Part shown: positions 15,001-22,552 of the stretch, piece after piece | Layout of the letters: each line of letters opens with the position of its first letter | How positions within the stretch are numbered: the first letter of the stretch is position 1 | Assembly (NCBI GenBank): GCA_030248215.1 | Contig: JASANG010001409.1 | Location: forward strand, 248,001-312,000 | Length of the DNA stretch: 64,000 nucleotides | Source of the DNA: Enoplolaimus lenunculus | Taxonomy: Eukaryota > Nematoda > Enoplea > Enoplida > Thoracostomopsidae | Direction: 5' to 3' | The notes under the pieces: model-generated | What the model was told of the DNA's origin: nothing | Databases searched by the model: none | The model's input: the letters and a program-made list of their open reading frames with translations, nothing else | Position numbers and translations under genes: made by a program

Positions 15001-18000
15001 CAACATATTTAATATATTGTATTTAAAGAATGCATAATTCAGCTTGATTTGTATCAAAATACAGTTAACATTCAAATCTCAAAAAATTTTCAATCTATAT
15101 TTTGTAATGTTGGAAAGTATAATCATATTCATAAACCTAAGCCTAAGCCTAAGCTAAGCGTTAGCCTAAGGATGAGCCTATTCCTTAGCCTATGCTTAAG
15201 CGTAAGCAAAAAAAATAGTCTAAAGCTTAACCTTACTCCATTGCAATCCTCACAGATAAACGTTCCGCCACTGATCTCTACATGGGCTTCAACATTACAT
15301 AAACCTTGTTTTATAATCATAACTAGGAAGCTGGACAGACAAGGCGTACAACATTAATGCAAGGAACATTGCTCTGCGTCTTTGCCTTATATCCTTTGAG
15401 TTCTTGGCCCGTATTCTCAAATGAATATAGTACCTATCATCAGTTAGTAATAGGTTTCAAACTAACGAACTTGCGCAATTGCAGATCGCAAAATTTACAC
15501 AGTAGCAGAGAATATCGAATGCAATAAAATGTGCTGAATTTCAAACCTCACTATTCCTTGGTTCAAAGGTTACAAGGCCTTTCACCAACTGGTAATAGCT
15601 GCTACACACATTTGAAAATACGGGCTCTTGGCGTAAAGCACTTTGCAGCCACTTATACATAGACATGAAAATTTTGTTCACTGTAAAAAAAGTTACACGA
15701 GTGTCCACATGCGCTTCTTGCCGTATTAGTGTAAATTTGCTAGAAGGTCTTATGATTTTAGATTCACCCAAGGTTAGCGCAACAACAAACGACCTGAAAA
15801 GATATGGACGAGGCGCTGAAAATCAGATGTCAACAAGTTTAATATCAACGAATATTTCTTCAATGCCATCTTCAATGTACGAATTAACAAACAGTCAGCA
15901 AGATACCATTTCTAAGTATGCGTTTAACGAGTCTTTGACTCAAATGTTTAGCAGTGGCGGAGTCAGAAGCAGAGTATAAACTTAAAAAAATTTACAAGCG
16001 CGAACGTGACAGACCAATGTAAAGAACAGGGGCGAAAATGTATTATAAGCATATTCCTAAGTCTAAGCCGAAGCCTAAGCGTAAGAACGAGCCTATTCCT
16101 ATGCGTTAGCCTAGGCGTAAGAATGAGCATAGTCCTAAACCTAAGCCTAAGCCTAAGCGTAAGAATGAGCGTATTCCTAAGCCTAAGCCTAAGCCTAAGC
16201 CCAAGCCTAAGCCTAAGCCTAAGCCTAAGCCCAAACCTAAGCCTAAGCCTAAGCCTAAGCCAAAGCCAAAGCCAGAGCCTAAGCGTAAGAATGAGCGTAT
16301 TCCTAAGCCTAAGCCTAAGCCTAAATCAAGCAAAAAATTTAGTCTAAAGCTTAAGCTTAGTTACTCTAGTCCCACAGAAAAACGTAGCATTGTGCAATTT
16401 TATGCTTTTTAGTTTTGTGACAGTATATATTCGCCTCACATCTGGCTCCGGTTCCTGATCCGACTCCGGCAAGTTTCGTTGACCTCTGGCTATGGCTCCG
16501 GTTCCGGTATTTTTCACCACCGGTTGCACCCTGGTTTACAGTTTTATTTTCTTTCGCTACTGCTGCGTTAGCGACCTCAAAAGTGTTAAGGAAAATTTAA
16601 ACTTAACGAAAAAATCTGCAAAACGCATGTTTTATATTTTTGTAGCAACACAAATTACAGTAATTTTTGCACCAATGTACCTTCTAAAACTTTGCATCTG
16701 AAATTTAAGAACGTATGTGGGGCTTTCCAGCTTTAATAATATAAATTATTTTTAATATCACTGTTTCGTTTCAGACAACTGGACTCAGTGTCAAAACTAC
16801 TCAACGGAAGTGCGTTTGACGAAAATCATCGTTTGAAACGCGAGCGCAGCTTACGAGATATCGCAGCGTTGGCAGCGAACGCTCAAATCATTGCAGCACA
16901 GCAGCAGTCAACCCCCGTGGCACCTTTTATACCCCCAAGCCCTATGGCACCTTTTATACCCCCAAGCCCGTCAACCCCTGTGGCACCTTTTATACCCCCA
17001 AGCCCAAAGCTTTCACCCGTTCCAACGGATATTTCAAAATTGAACTCAATTCAAAAAGCATCGTCTCCAAAATTTGACAGTCCAGCTCGAAATATAAAAT
17101 CACCCAACTTAAACTCTCCACCCCCCTCGCAATCTCATATAACTTCATTTGAACAGCGATTGAACTCAGAGCGAGACTCTGAGATTGGGCACAAATCTGT
17201 TCGAGTTGAAAAAGTAAGATCAGCTGAACGCGTCAATGGCGTAGCGCTAACTCGAGACCAACCATTGCGTCCTGCTCGAAGTATACCGAAACTTGATGAA
17301 ATTGACAGGTATTCAAATCTATTCTTATCTAAATCTAAATTTAAATGTGAACCAAAATCAGGCAATGAGAATTTGGCAAATTAAAAAATTTGCCAAAAAT
17401 TAGACCTTGCTCTAATCAAAGCCTAAACCAAATTTTATACTAATCCATAAATTCTAGCTAAGATGAAGCCCAGTCTGGTGACCTGAATAAGAGGTTACTG
17501 GTAATAAGAACTGGGAGTCAGTATATTCTGCCTGGACCAATGGGAATGTTACTTTTAGGGTCGTAACTGTTGATTAAGCGTATACCTAAGCCTAAGCTTA
17601 AGCGTTGCAAAAGTGTGTTCTTAAGCCTAAACCTAAGCCTACGCCTAAGCAAAAAAATGTAGTCTAGAATGTAAGTCTACTCTTTTACTGACCGACCAGA
17701 AACCGGGACAGTGTCCATAATTAGGGTTAGTAAATGACTAGAGTACAAGACCCCAATTTGGGAGTTCGTAAGTTTAGAAATCTTCATTACCCATGGTATA
17801 TTTATATATTCGTAGAACTATATTTAGTTTTTCAAGTTACAAACCATCTTATAACTTTGTATTCAACGAATTGTTTGGTTCAAAATTTAGCATATTTCTC
17901 GCGTTTGATTGGCTTCTATTTTATGCGCATATTTGGAGATCCGAAGTTGCCACAGTTCGTTTTCGATAAAACCTATTACTAACTGGCGATAGATGCTACG

Positions 18001-18588
18001 ACCCATGCAAAGATCAAGGGCGGAACGTTTTTCTGTGGGACTAAAATAGAATACGCATAAGCTTTAGACTACTTTTTTTGCTTGGTTTAGGCTTAGGCTT
18101 AGAAATATGTTCATTCTTACGCTTAGGCTTAGGCTTAGGCGCAGGCTTAGGCTTAGGCTTAGAAATATGTTCATTCTTACGCTTAGGCTTAGGCGTAGGC
18201 TTAGGCTTAGGCTAAAGAATATGCTCATTCTTACGCTTAGGCTTCGGCGTAGGCTTAAGCGTAGGCTCAGAAATATGTTCATTCTTACGCTTAGGCTTAG
18301 GCGTAGGCTTAGGCTTAGAGTTACGCTTAGGCTTAGGCTTAGGAATAAGCTTATAATACTGTTCCGTCCCGTGTTGTTTACAGTGGCCTATGCTATACAC
18401 ATTTGATTTGTTGTTTCAGCTACACTGCTATTTACACGTACACCCCAGTACATTCGGACGAACTCGAATTAGCTGAAGGGGATACTGTGATGGTGATTGA
18501 AAAATGTGATGACGGTTGGTACATTGGCACTAGTTTGAGATCAGGAAAATTTGGCACATTTCCTGGAAACTACGTTCAGTTATTATAA
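1..18588 (+). CDS. sorb-1: SORBS/CAP/vinexin-family adaptor, three C-terminal SH3 domains (5' end outside window)
   Basis: Adaptor of the sorbin/CAP/ponsin/vinexin family, which in animals links actin and focal-adhesion or muscle dense-body proteins through SH3 domains. Nineteen exons chain with matching phases: 1-163, 1248-1525, 2601-2698, 2930-3023, 3550-3621, 4225-4308, 5082-5118, 5858-5912, 9721-9788, 10460-10617, 10877-10932, 11657-11727, 12125-12424, 13266-13383, 14299-14538, 14813-14957, 15762-15915, 16775-17308, 18420-18588. Together they give 2892 nt in one frame ending in TAA, about 963 residues. The three SH3 domains are spaced as in SORBS proteins. The last one carries EKCDDGW and FGTFPGNYV as in vertebrate SORBS SH3-3, and SH3-2 begins GEAVV as in the family. 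The upstream exons are Ser/Thr/Pro-rich, and I recognise no sorbin-homology domain in them; it may lie upstream of the window. Exon 1 (open from base 3) and the donors of exons 16 and 17 are the least certain parts. Introns reach 3.8 kb and are full of transposons. The symbol follows the C. elegans orthologue by family resemblance. Confidence 0.85.
701..1115 (+). mobile_element. Element L (TIR, TA-type target)
   Basis: About 415 bp, from GTAGTGACCCGAATAAGCGG to CTCTTATTCGGGCCATTACAG. Shared interior includes GACAAATAAACGTTTAATTC. In sorb-1 intron 1. Confidence 0.75.
1116..1172 (+). repeat. Short intronic repeat, copy 1
   Basis: TGTGGGGCGTTCCAGCTTTA, preceded by a GCTAGAAAGTTGTCCAAAA block. 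It lies 76 bp upstream of sorb-1 exon 2. The same sequence recurs at 12925-12984 and 16710-16745, always in a sorb-1 intron and on the sense strand. Confidence 0.75.
1614..1815. mobile_element. Tel-MITE subfamily A (3' end decayed)
   Basis: Starts GGCCCATGTAAAGATCAGGG, the A-type terminal inverted repeat. It continues with the shared segment TTAAGGTTTAGACTAATTG and then TTAGGC-like hexamers. The far inverted repeat is degraded. It lies in sorb-1 intron 2. Confidence 0.7.
2337..2480. mobile_element. Foldback element G, one arm
   Basis: GAGTGCATGATACAAGAGTG through CATTGTACAAAATGTACCAC to GCGTTTTTGCCGACCCGCCC. It ends just before exon 3 of sorb-1. Confidence 0.65.
3032..3282. mobile_element. 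Foldback element E (CACTGTAAATTCC family), decayed
   Basis: TTCAATGAGTTAATTAATCA to ATCAACTCACTGGAATTTA. The interior is many GAGTTGA/TCAACTC words. In sorb-1 intron 4, directly after the exon 4 donor. Confidence 0.7.
3893..4198. mobile_element. Palindromic element J
   Basis: GCTCTATTGACACGTGCAAG near the left and CTTGCACGTGTGAGAAGAG near the right, with many GCAGCTGCAA words. It lies in sorb-1 intron 5, ending 27 bp before exon 6. Confidence 0.65.
4339..4530. mobile_element. Tel-MITE subfamily C with 8-bp target duplication
   Basis: Inverted ends GGCCCATGTATAGAACAGGG and CCCTGTTCTATACATGTGTC surround CCTAAG hexamers. The flanks are atttgtgt on the left and atttgtat on the right, an 8-bp target duplication with one change. 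In sorb-1 intron 6. Confidence 0.85.
4608..4760. mobile_element. Foldback element G, one arm
   Basis: GAATGCATGATACAAGACTA, GAGTTCCGCATGTTACTTAA and CTCACCTTCCCCCAGTATTT, followed by the middle section CAACCAGTGCAAACTATAGC. Confidence 0.6.
4773..4972. mobile_element. Foldback element D (CACTGCAAAAAATGG family)
   Basis: Almost perfect 200-bp palindrome: CACTGCAAAAAATGGTGAGT to ACTCACCATTTTTTGCAGTG. Flanked by TT on both sides. CACTG ends with 2-bp duplications fit an EnSpm/CACTA-like MITE (inference). Confidence 0.85.
5149..5398. mobile_element. Foldback element E in sorb-1 intron 7
   Basis: TACTGTAAATTCCGATGAGT to AAATCAACTCACGGAAATTA then ACAGTG. About 250 bp rich in GAGTTGA. Confidence 0.78.
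5592..5843. mobile_element. Foldback element E in sorb-1 intron 7, second copy
   Basis: CACTGTAAATTCCAGTGAGT to AACTCATTGGAATTTATTGTG. It ends 14 bp before exon 8, so its arm lies over the acceptor region. Confidence 0.78.
6008..6335. mobile_element. Foldback element G with both arms
   Basis: Arm 1 has GGTACAAATTGTACCAGCAC and GCATTGCGTTTTCGCC; arm 2 has TAGGCCGAAAATGCAACGCG and ends AAGTATGCATCATCCACTCT. In sorb-1 intron 8. Confidence 0.7.
6365..6442 (-). pseudogene. Possible tRNA-derived sequence
   Basis: The minus strand carries GAGTTCGAGTCCC, a textbook T-arm/B-box, preceded by CCATCTGAAAGTC, which recalls the anticodon region of tRNA-Met. The A-box part is weak and the acceptor stem does not close. 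It is in sorb-1 intron 8. Confidence 0.3.
9380..9656. mobile_element. Palindromic element J with TTAA-type flanks
   Basis: TTAAGCCCTATTGGCTCGTG to TGCACGTGTGAATAGGGCTT, flanked by TTAA on both sides. TTAA targets suggest a piggyBac-like non-autonomous element, although the ends carry GCCC rather than the common CCC. It ends 64 bp before exon 9 of sorb-1. Confidence 0.7.
10019..10259. mobile_element. Tel-MITE subfamily C
   Basis: Left end GGTCAATGTATCGAACAGG, right end CCTGTTCTGTACATGGGCT. The interior is TTAGGC-type hexamers, with ACGCT variants before short spacers. In sorb-1 intron 9. The target duplication is unclear. Confidence 0.75.
11120..11573 (+). mobile_element. Element L with TA target duplication
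   Basis: CTGTTGTGACCCGAAAAAAA to CTTATTCGGGTCACTACAG, with TA on both flanks. The ends are inverted over about 20 bp. Because of this long inversion I read it as a non-autonomous DNA element; a solitary terminal repeat of another class is the alternative. Confidence 0.75.
11583..11643. mobile_element. Tel-MITE subfamily C, internally deleted
   Basis: Only about 60 bp: a GGTCCATGTA start, two TTAGG units and the right end CCTGTTCTATACATGGGTC. It adjoins an L-type element that ends at 11573. Confidence 0.55.
12395..13383 (+). CDS. sorb-1: SH3 domain 1 of the sorb-1-like protein (split over exons 13 and 14)
   Basis: The first SH3 domain starts near the end of exon 13 with [12 protein letters not shown] and continues in exon 14 (13266-13383) with [11 protein letters not shown], then DDNWYEG and GIFPINYVK. 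The ALYxF, NWYEG and GIFPxNYV landmarks of a ligand-binding SH3 fold are all present. The phase-2 intron at 12425-13265 falls in the RT loop. It holds one copy of a short intronic repeat (12925-12984) that also occurs twice elsewhere in this gene. Confidence 0.88.
12925..12984 (+). repeat. Short intronic repeat, copy 2
   Basis: GCTGGAAAGTTGCCCAAAAT then ACGTATGTGGGGCGTTCCAG and CTTTAATATATA. It lies 282 bp upstream of the exon encoding most of SH3-1. Confidence 0.75.
13557..13622 (-). pseudogene. tRNA-like remnant
   Basis: The minus strand reads TAGCTCAGTGG (a good pol III A-box) and 35-40 nt later GGGGATCGAATC (B-box-like). The spacing is right for a tRNA, but I cannot fold a proper anticodon arm. 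It lies in the sorb-1 intron after exon 14. It may be a tRNA-derived SINE head or a decayed tRNA. Confidence 0.35.
13789..13968. mobile_element. Tel-MITE, subfamily A left end and C-like right end
   Basis: Left end GGCCAATGTAAAGACCAGG; right end resembles subfamily C (GGCCTTGTTCTATACAT). Few intact TTAGGC units remain inside. In sorb-1 intron 14. Confidence 0.65.
14160..14267. mobile_element. Tel-MITE subfamily B, right-hand fragment
   Basis: A short run of TTAGGC variants is followed by CTACTCTTTCACTGACCCAC and a decayed B-type right end finishing CCTTGGCC, shortly before exon 15 of sorb-1. Confidence 0.5.
14482..14957 (+). CDS. sorb-1: SH3 domain 2 of the sorb-1-like protein (exons 15 and 16)
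   Basis: Exon 15 ends with [20 protein letters not shown] followed by CK. Exon 16 continues [20 protein letters not shown] and then [15 protein letters not shown]. The GEA start and the EHWWEG segment match SORBS SH3-2. The usual GIFPxxYV motif reads GICPAGYV, so one of the residues lining the ligand groove is altered. The exon 16 donor (C then GTTGGT) is weak. If it is not used, translation continues RWFNHIQ and stops at 14980, which would give a shorter form lacking SH3-3. Confidence 0.85.
15118..15288. mobile_element. Tel-MITE subfamily A, left end missing
   Basis: GCCTAA hexamers are followed by AGTCTAAAGCTTAACCTTAC and the right inverted repeat CGTTCCGCCACTGATCTCTA. In sorb-1 intron 16. 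Confidence 0.65.
16012..16386. mobile_element. Tel-MITE subfamily A with long GCCTAA array
   Basis: Begins GACCAATGTAAAGAACAGGG and contains about 300 bp of GCCTAA hexamers broken by GTAAGAATGAGC spacers. The right inverted repeat is truncated after CCCACAGAAAAACGT. The reading frames here (Leu/Ser/Gly repeats) are artefacts of the hexamer. In sorb-1 intron 17. Confidence 0.8.
16710..16745 (+). repeat. Short intronic repeat, copy 3
   Basis: AACGTATGTGGGGCTTTCCA then GCTTTAATAATATA, only 30 bp before exon 18 of sorb-1. The first part of the longer repeat is missing. Confidence 0.75.
16775..17308 (+). CDS. sorb-1: Linker exon 18 of the sorb-1-like gene, with an APFIPPSP repeat
   Basis: This 534-nt exon encodes the linker between SH3-2 and SH3-3. 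After a charged, probably helical start ([20 protein letters not shown]) it carries three near-identical proline-rich units, APFIPPSP, encoded by about 24-nt DNA repeats at 16919-17005. Ser/Pro-rich sequence follows. Units of this kind could be SH3 or EVH1 ligands (inference). The acceptor at 16774 (gtttcag) needs phase 2, which fits a donor at 15915 (AA then GTATGC). Reading past that donor, exon 17 stays open to a TAA at 15977-15979. Confidence 0.75.
17534..17717. mobile_element. Tel-MITE subfamily B
   Basis: Left part resembles CCAATGTTACTTTTAGGG, followed by the B hallmark AAGCGTTGCAAAAGTGTG between hexamers, then GTAGTCTAGAATGTAAGTC and a decayed right end. In the last sorb-1 intron. Confidence 0.65.
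18000..18388. mobile_element. Tel-MITE subfamily A, about 390 bp, next to the last sorb-1 exon
   Basis: Left end GACCCATGCAAAGATCAAGG; right end finishes TTTACAGTGGCC. In between are about 250 bp of TTAGGC with ACGC and AGAAATATGTTCATTCTT spacers. Flanks gatgctac and tatgctat match at 6 of 8 bases. The right end is 31 bp before exon 19. Confidence 0.8.
18420..18588 (+). CDS. sorb-1: SH3 domain 3 and stop codon of the sorb-1-like protein (exon 19)
   Basis: The terminal exon reads [20 protein letters not shown], then [20 protein letters not shown], then [12 protein letters not shown] and stop. This is the segment most like vertebrate SORBS/vinexin SH3-3 and it fixes the family. The acceptor is ttgtttcag at 18411-18419. 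It directly follows a Tel-MITE (18000-18388), so only about 30 bp separate the transposon from the exon. Confidence 0.92.
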
Positions 18589-18616
18589 AAGCGATCAAAC
18601 AATTCTTGGTATTTAT

Positions 18617-18890
18617 ATTGCTTTTAGTACCAAACTTTACGAGTCGTAGTAAAAATGATTGTATGACTGCGTAGCTCAATTGTTGTTGTGCCATATTTGC
18701 ACATTTTTTTGATGCTTATACACTGCAAAAAATGATGAGTCAAATTGACTGTTATTGCTTTTAGTACCAAACTTTACGAGTCGTAGTAAAAATGATTGTA
18801 TGACTGCGTAGCTCAATTGTTGTTGTGCCATATTTGCACATTTTTTTGATGCTTATACACTGCAAAAAATGGTGAGTCAAATTGACTGTT
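18617..18890. repeat. 137-bp direct tandem duplication after the sorb-1 stop codon
   Basis: The segment starting ATTGCTTTTAGTACCAAACT at 18617 recurs at 18754 with one visible change (GATGAGTC versus GGTGAGTC). Each copy ends with the first 33 bp of element D, so the duplication followed the insertion. It probably lies in or near the 3' UTR. Confidence 0.88.
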
Positions 18891-19053
18891 TCCGAAATAG
18901 GATCTACGGGAGTCAAATTCGCCTCCGCCAGAGTCAAACGTGCGACTCAGAGAGTTGAATTTCACACTGACAGAGTCGAGTTTGTCTCAGTCTGTGTAGT
19001 CCAACAGAACCTATTTCGGAGAGAGTCAATTTGACTCACCGTTTTTTGCAGCG
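18858..19053. mobile_element. Foldback element D downstream of sorb-1
   Basis: CACTGCAAAAAATGGTGAGT to TCACCGTTTTTTGCAGCG, flanked by TA. Its first 33 bp, with the preceding flank, are tandemly duplicated. Confidence 0.82.
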
Positions 19054-19490
19054 TATCAGTGGCGAATTGAAATTTTTTGGCTAGGAAATATTAGCATCGA
19101 TCAGAAGCGTAGTTAGCATTTCCTATCAAGAGAAGTCTACCTTGATCCCGGCTAGTAGGTCTTCTTTGCCACGATAGCGTAGCGATGGAATTATTGTCTG
19201 AAAAGCAGCCGTTCATGGCATATACGCTCTGCTATGGCAAGATACATTTAGTGGCTTAAGTATGTACTTAACTTAGATATTCTTTTAGATACAAGATATC
19301 GATATAATATTGACTCAATACGGATGTTCTTTGACATTTAATAGTTTGTGACTCTTTCAGTTATTCCCTTCGTTCAGCCCCAACTTACGTTCGCCACAAA
19401 TCGTTTCGATTTAAATGATTTTTGCATATTTGAGCATCTCATTAATATTTACTCTACTATAAATAATGAATCATTAGGTCGGCTAATGTT

Positions 19491-19640
19491 TACTTTGCGA
19501 GGCGTAACAGTAGTATAAGCATATTCCAAAGCCAAAGCCTCAGTGTAACGGTAGGCTTATAAGCAAACCTAAGTCTATGCAAAAAATTACGTTAAAGCTT
19601 AAACTTACTGTATTACAGTACCGCAAAAAAGGGCTTGCAA
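19491..19640. mobile_element. Decayed Tel-MITE (B-like)
   Basis: GGCTAATGTTTACTTTGCGA is followed by GGCGTAACAGTAGTATAAGC and degenerate hexamers, with a ruined right end. Confidence 0.5.
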
Positions 19641-19849
19641 CTTAAAAACATAGAGCATTAGTCCAATCACGACAAAATTATCGTCATTGGACTGAGCTTC
19701 GAAATCCCGGTAAATGATAGTTAAATTACTTAAGTTTTTCACAAAATTATTTTTCGGTCCCAAGAAGAGACCTGGGACATCAATAAAATTTGGATTTCTG
19801 CCAAATTGAAATTTTGAAATTTACGTGTGGAGTGATTAGTAGAGACAAG

Positions 19850-20155
19850 AGTGGATGATGCACACTTTTACAAGAATATGCAACTGGGTACATTCTGTGT
19901 TGAAAGAAATGTACATGGCACGCGTTGCGTTTTTAGCCAACCCCTCTTTATTTAGAGGGGGTACAAGCTACACGAACCATGACACTTTATGTATCCGGGA
20001 ACAAAAATGATCCGCTTATAGTTTAATTTAGGGTTCGACATGTTACAACGAATCCCCTCTAAACCACGGGTGAGTCGGCCAAAATAGCAACGCCCGATGG
20101 TACATTTTGTACCATGCGGAACTTAAAGAGTTGCGCACTCTTGTATCATGCACTC
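19850..20155. mobile_element. Foldback element G with both arms
   Basis: GAGTGGATGATGCACACTTT to CTCTTGTATCATGCACTC. The arms carry GTTGCGTTTTTAGCC and GGCCAAAATAGCAACGCC, and the centre has AACCATGACACTTTATGTAT. Apparent frames in it are structural. Confidence 0.8.
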
Positions 20156-20357
20156 CTAGTAGAGGTGATGAGAAGCTCAAATGTGCAAAAAACTTCCAAA
20201 ATCCAATCATTATTGCGCGAACAGCAACTGAGGTTTGGCGAATAACCCCGAAAAGACTCTCTAACACCTTACAATCGACCCTCTGGATTCGCCACTGGGC
20301 TGATATGTTGTTTTGATGCAGTGTATGCGTTTAAAATTATTTGTTAATAATCGAACT

Positions 20358-20565
20358 GGTCCATGTATAGAACAGGGCCGGAATAGCAGTATAAGCATAT
20401 TCCTAAACATAAACCTAAGCCTAAGCCTAAGCGTATGGATGAGCCTATTCCTATGCCTATCCCTAAGCCTAAGCCTAAGCCTATGCAAAAAATTAGTCTA
20501 AAGCTTACACTAACTCTATTATAGCCCCTCCGGAAAACTATCCGGCCCTGTTCTATACATGGGCC
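20358..20565. mobile_element. Tel-MITE subfamily C with perfect 8-bp target duplication
   Basis: Ends GGTCCATGTATAGAACAGGG and CCCTGTTCTATACATGGGCC, with GCCTAA hexamers between. ATCGAACT occurs at 20350-20357 and again at 20566-20573, so the target duplication is an exact 8 bp. Among the clearest copies in the window. Confidence 0.92.
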
Positions 20566-21070
20566 ATCGAACTTGCTTAAAAAGTTGTTTGTTGTAAAAT
20601 GTGTGTATCACCTGAGACCAGTTGAAAACAGGCTTTGTTGTTTTTGGAAAACAAACGAATCTACGACAATTCGTCGCCCGACATGTCGTCCTCCCGGTCT
20701 TAAAGCGTATGAATAAATCTAAGCATAATCTTAAGCTTAATGCTAAGCCTGCAAACCTAAACATAATTATCGGTGACGAATTGTCGAGTAAATGAAATTT
20801 CGGATTGCAAGCTGTCAGGCGCCGAGTTATCGGTCGACAAATTGCTCTGATACGATAAAAACTAATAGAGCTAAAGCAGTGTTTAAGTATTAAGTTTTAG
20901 CTTTTTTGAATGTATTCAAAATTTATCACCAGCTGACTATAGGCCATGTAACTTAACACCAAGCGAGCCAGAAGGTTAATATTAGTTTATTTGTGCATAT
21001 AAATGAACCTATTTGCAAGCTCGCTCTTCGTAAACCTATTGTGTACTAATTGGTGATATTAGATGCTATG

Positions 21071-21489
21071 GACCAATGTTACTTTTTGGGCCGTAACAGT
21101 AGATTAAAGCGTATTACTAAACCTAATCCTAATCATAAGCGTTGCAAAAGTGTATTCCTAAGCCTAAGCCTAAGCCTAAGCGTTGCAAAAGTGTATTCCT
21201 AAGCCTAAGCCTAAGCCTAAGCGTTGCAAAAGCGTGTTCCTAAGCCTAAGCCTAAGCGTTGCAAAAGCGTATTCCTAAGCCTAAGCCTAAGCGTTGCAAA
21301 AGCGTATTCCTAAGCCTAAGCCTAAGCGTTGCAAAAGCGTATTCCTAAGCCTAAGCCTAAGCATAAGCGTTGCAAAAGCGGATTCCTAAGCCTACGCGTA
21401 AGCCTAAGCAAAAACAATGTAGCCTAGAAGGTAAGCCTACTCATTTACAGACCCCTCAGAACTGTGAACGCCCTAAAAGTAACATGGGC
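21071..21489. mobile_element. Tel-MITE subfamily B with internal minisatellite
   Basis: Left end GACCAATGTTACTTTTTGGG, right end CCTAAAAGTAACATGGGCC. Inside, a unit of GCGTTGCAAAAGCGTATTCC plus CTAAG hexamers (about 33-40 bp) repeats about seven times between 21140 and 21380. Confidence 0.85.
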
Positions 21490-21939
21490 CGGTGCAATAC
21501 GCAAATGAGAATACACATTTAGAATTTGAAAATTGAATTTTAGCTAAACTTGGTCATTATCATCTGAACTAAATTAAAGTGTTCCAAAAGTCGTTGAAGT
21601 TGTTCATTCTATATATTATTTTTTAAACTTTTAAATCGTATAAAATTAAAAGAAAACGACAGTCTTTGGTTAGACCACCGGGCACCGAGAATTTCGTGCC
21701 CTTTTGAAATGTTCCACCATGGTACAAAAGTCATCTTCTCCGCTCAAATCGCTCGTGTATGGCTGAAGGCCGTAAAAGTAGCGCAAGCGTATTCCTCAGC
21801 GTAAACTTTAACGTCTAAGCCAACACAATCTAATCCTAAATCTAAGCCTAAATAAAACTTTATCATCGTCAGAGGACAACAAAACTGGTGAGTTTTTGAC
21901 ACTAGTGAGTGGGTATCCGTACAACCTTAAAATAATTGA

Positions 21940-22147
21940 CCGGCAGTAGTATCAGCATATATATTCCTAAGCCTAAGCCTAAGCCTAACTCTAAGCCTAA
22001 GCCTAACCCTAACCCTAAGCGTAAGGATGAGCTTATTCATGTGCCTAAGCCTAAGCCTTAGCGTAAGCAAAAAAGTTAGTCTAAAGCTTAAACTGACTTT
22101 ATTACAGCCCTGCCGGAAAACGATCCGGCCTTGTTCTATACATGGGC
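21940..22147. mobile_element. Tel-MITE subfamily C, left end truncated
   Basis: AGTAGTATCAGCATATATAT is followed by GCCTAA and CCCTAA units and a complete C-type right end (CCTTGTTCTATACATGGGCG). Confidence 0.7.
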
Positions 22148-22297
22148 GTAGGTGTGGTTGCTGTTGGCTGGACTTATTAGGGTCTAGGTGCACCGCTTGA
22201 ATATGCCGGCGCTTCTCGCTTCACTAGAATATATCAATAATGTAAGCGCTACAATCATTGGGTAATACATCAAAAGCATCTGTCGAATCAAAATCTT

Positions 22298-22469
22298 CAC
22301 TGTAAACAATAGTGAGCGAAATAGGCTCTTCTAGACTACACAACCTGTGTCAAATTCGACTCCGCCAGAGTCAGACGTGCGACTCACTAAGTCTAATTTG
22401 ACTCAGTTTGTGTAGTCCCGTAGAGCCTATTTCAGAAAGAGTTATTTTGCTTCACCATTTTTTGCAGTG
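22298..22469. mobile_element. Foldback element D (diverged)
   Basis: CACTGTAAACAATAGTGAGC to CACCATTTTTTGCAGTG with TT flanks. The central GACTCCGCCAGAGTC block is shared with the other copies. Lies just beyond the 3' end of GCNT gene 1. Confidence 0.75.
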
Positions 22470-22552
22470 TTGGCTGCAATCTATGGCCAATTAGCAATTA
22501 CTTTTAATTGGCTGGCTGCACTCATTTAAGAATATATTGAAAATTTGTAAAT

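Noticed and set aside
16006-16347. Leu/Ser/Gly-repeat frames in hexamer tracts here and at 18064-18406, 24076-24697, 26788-27111 and 54725-55141
   Set aside because: Translation of TTAGGC/GCCTAA hexamers gives LGLG, LSLS, KPKP and RLRL patterns. They are parts of Tel-MITEs.
20650-20800. Possible separate transposon with ends GACAATTCGTCGCCCGACA / GGTGACGAATTGTCGAG
   Set aside because: Similar words occur at 28016 and 40262, but boundaries and target duplications could not be defined; left out of the feature list.
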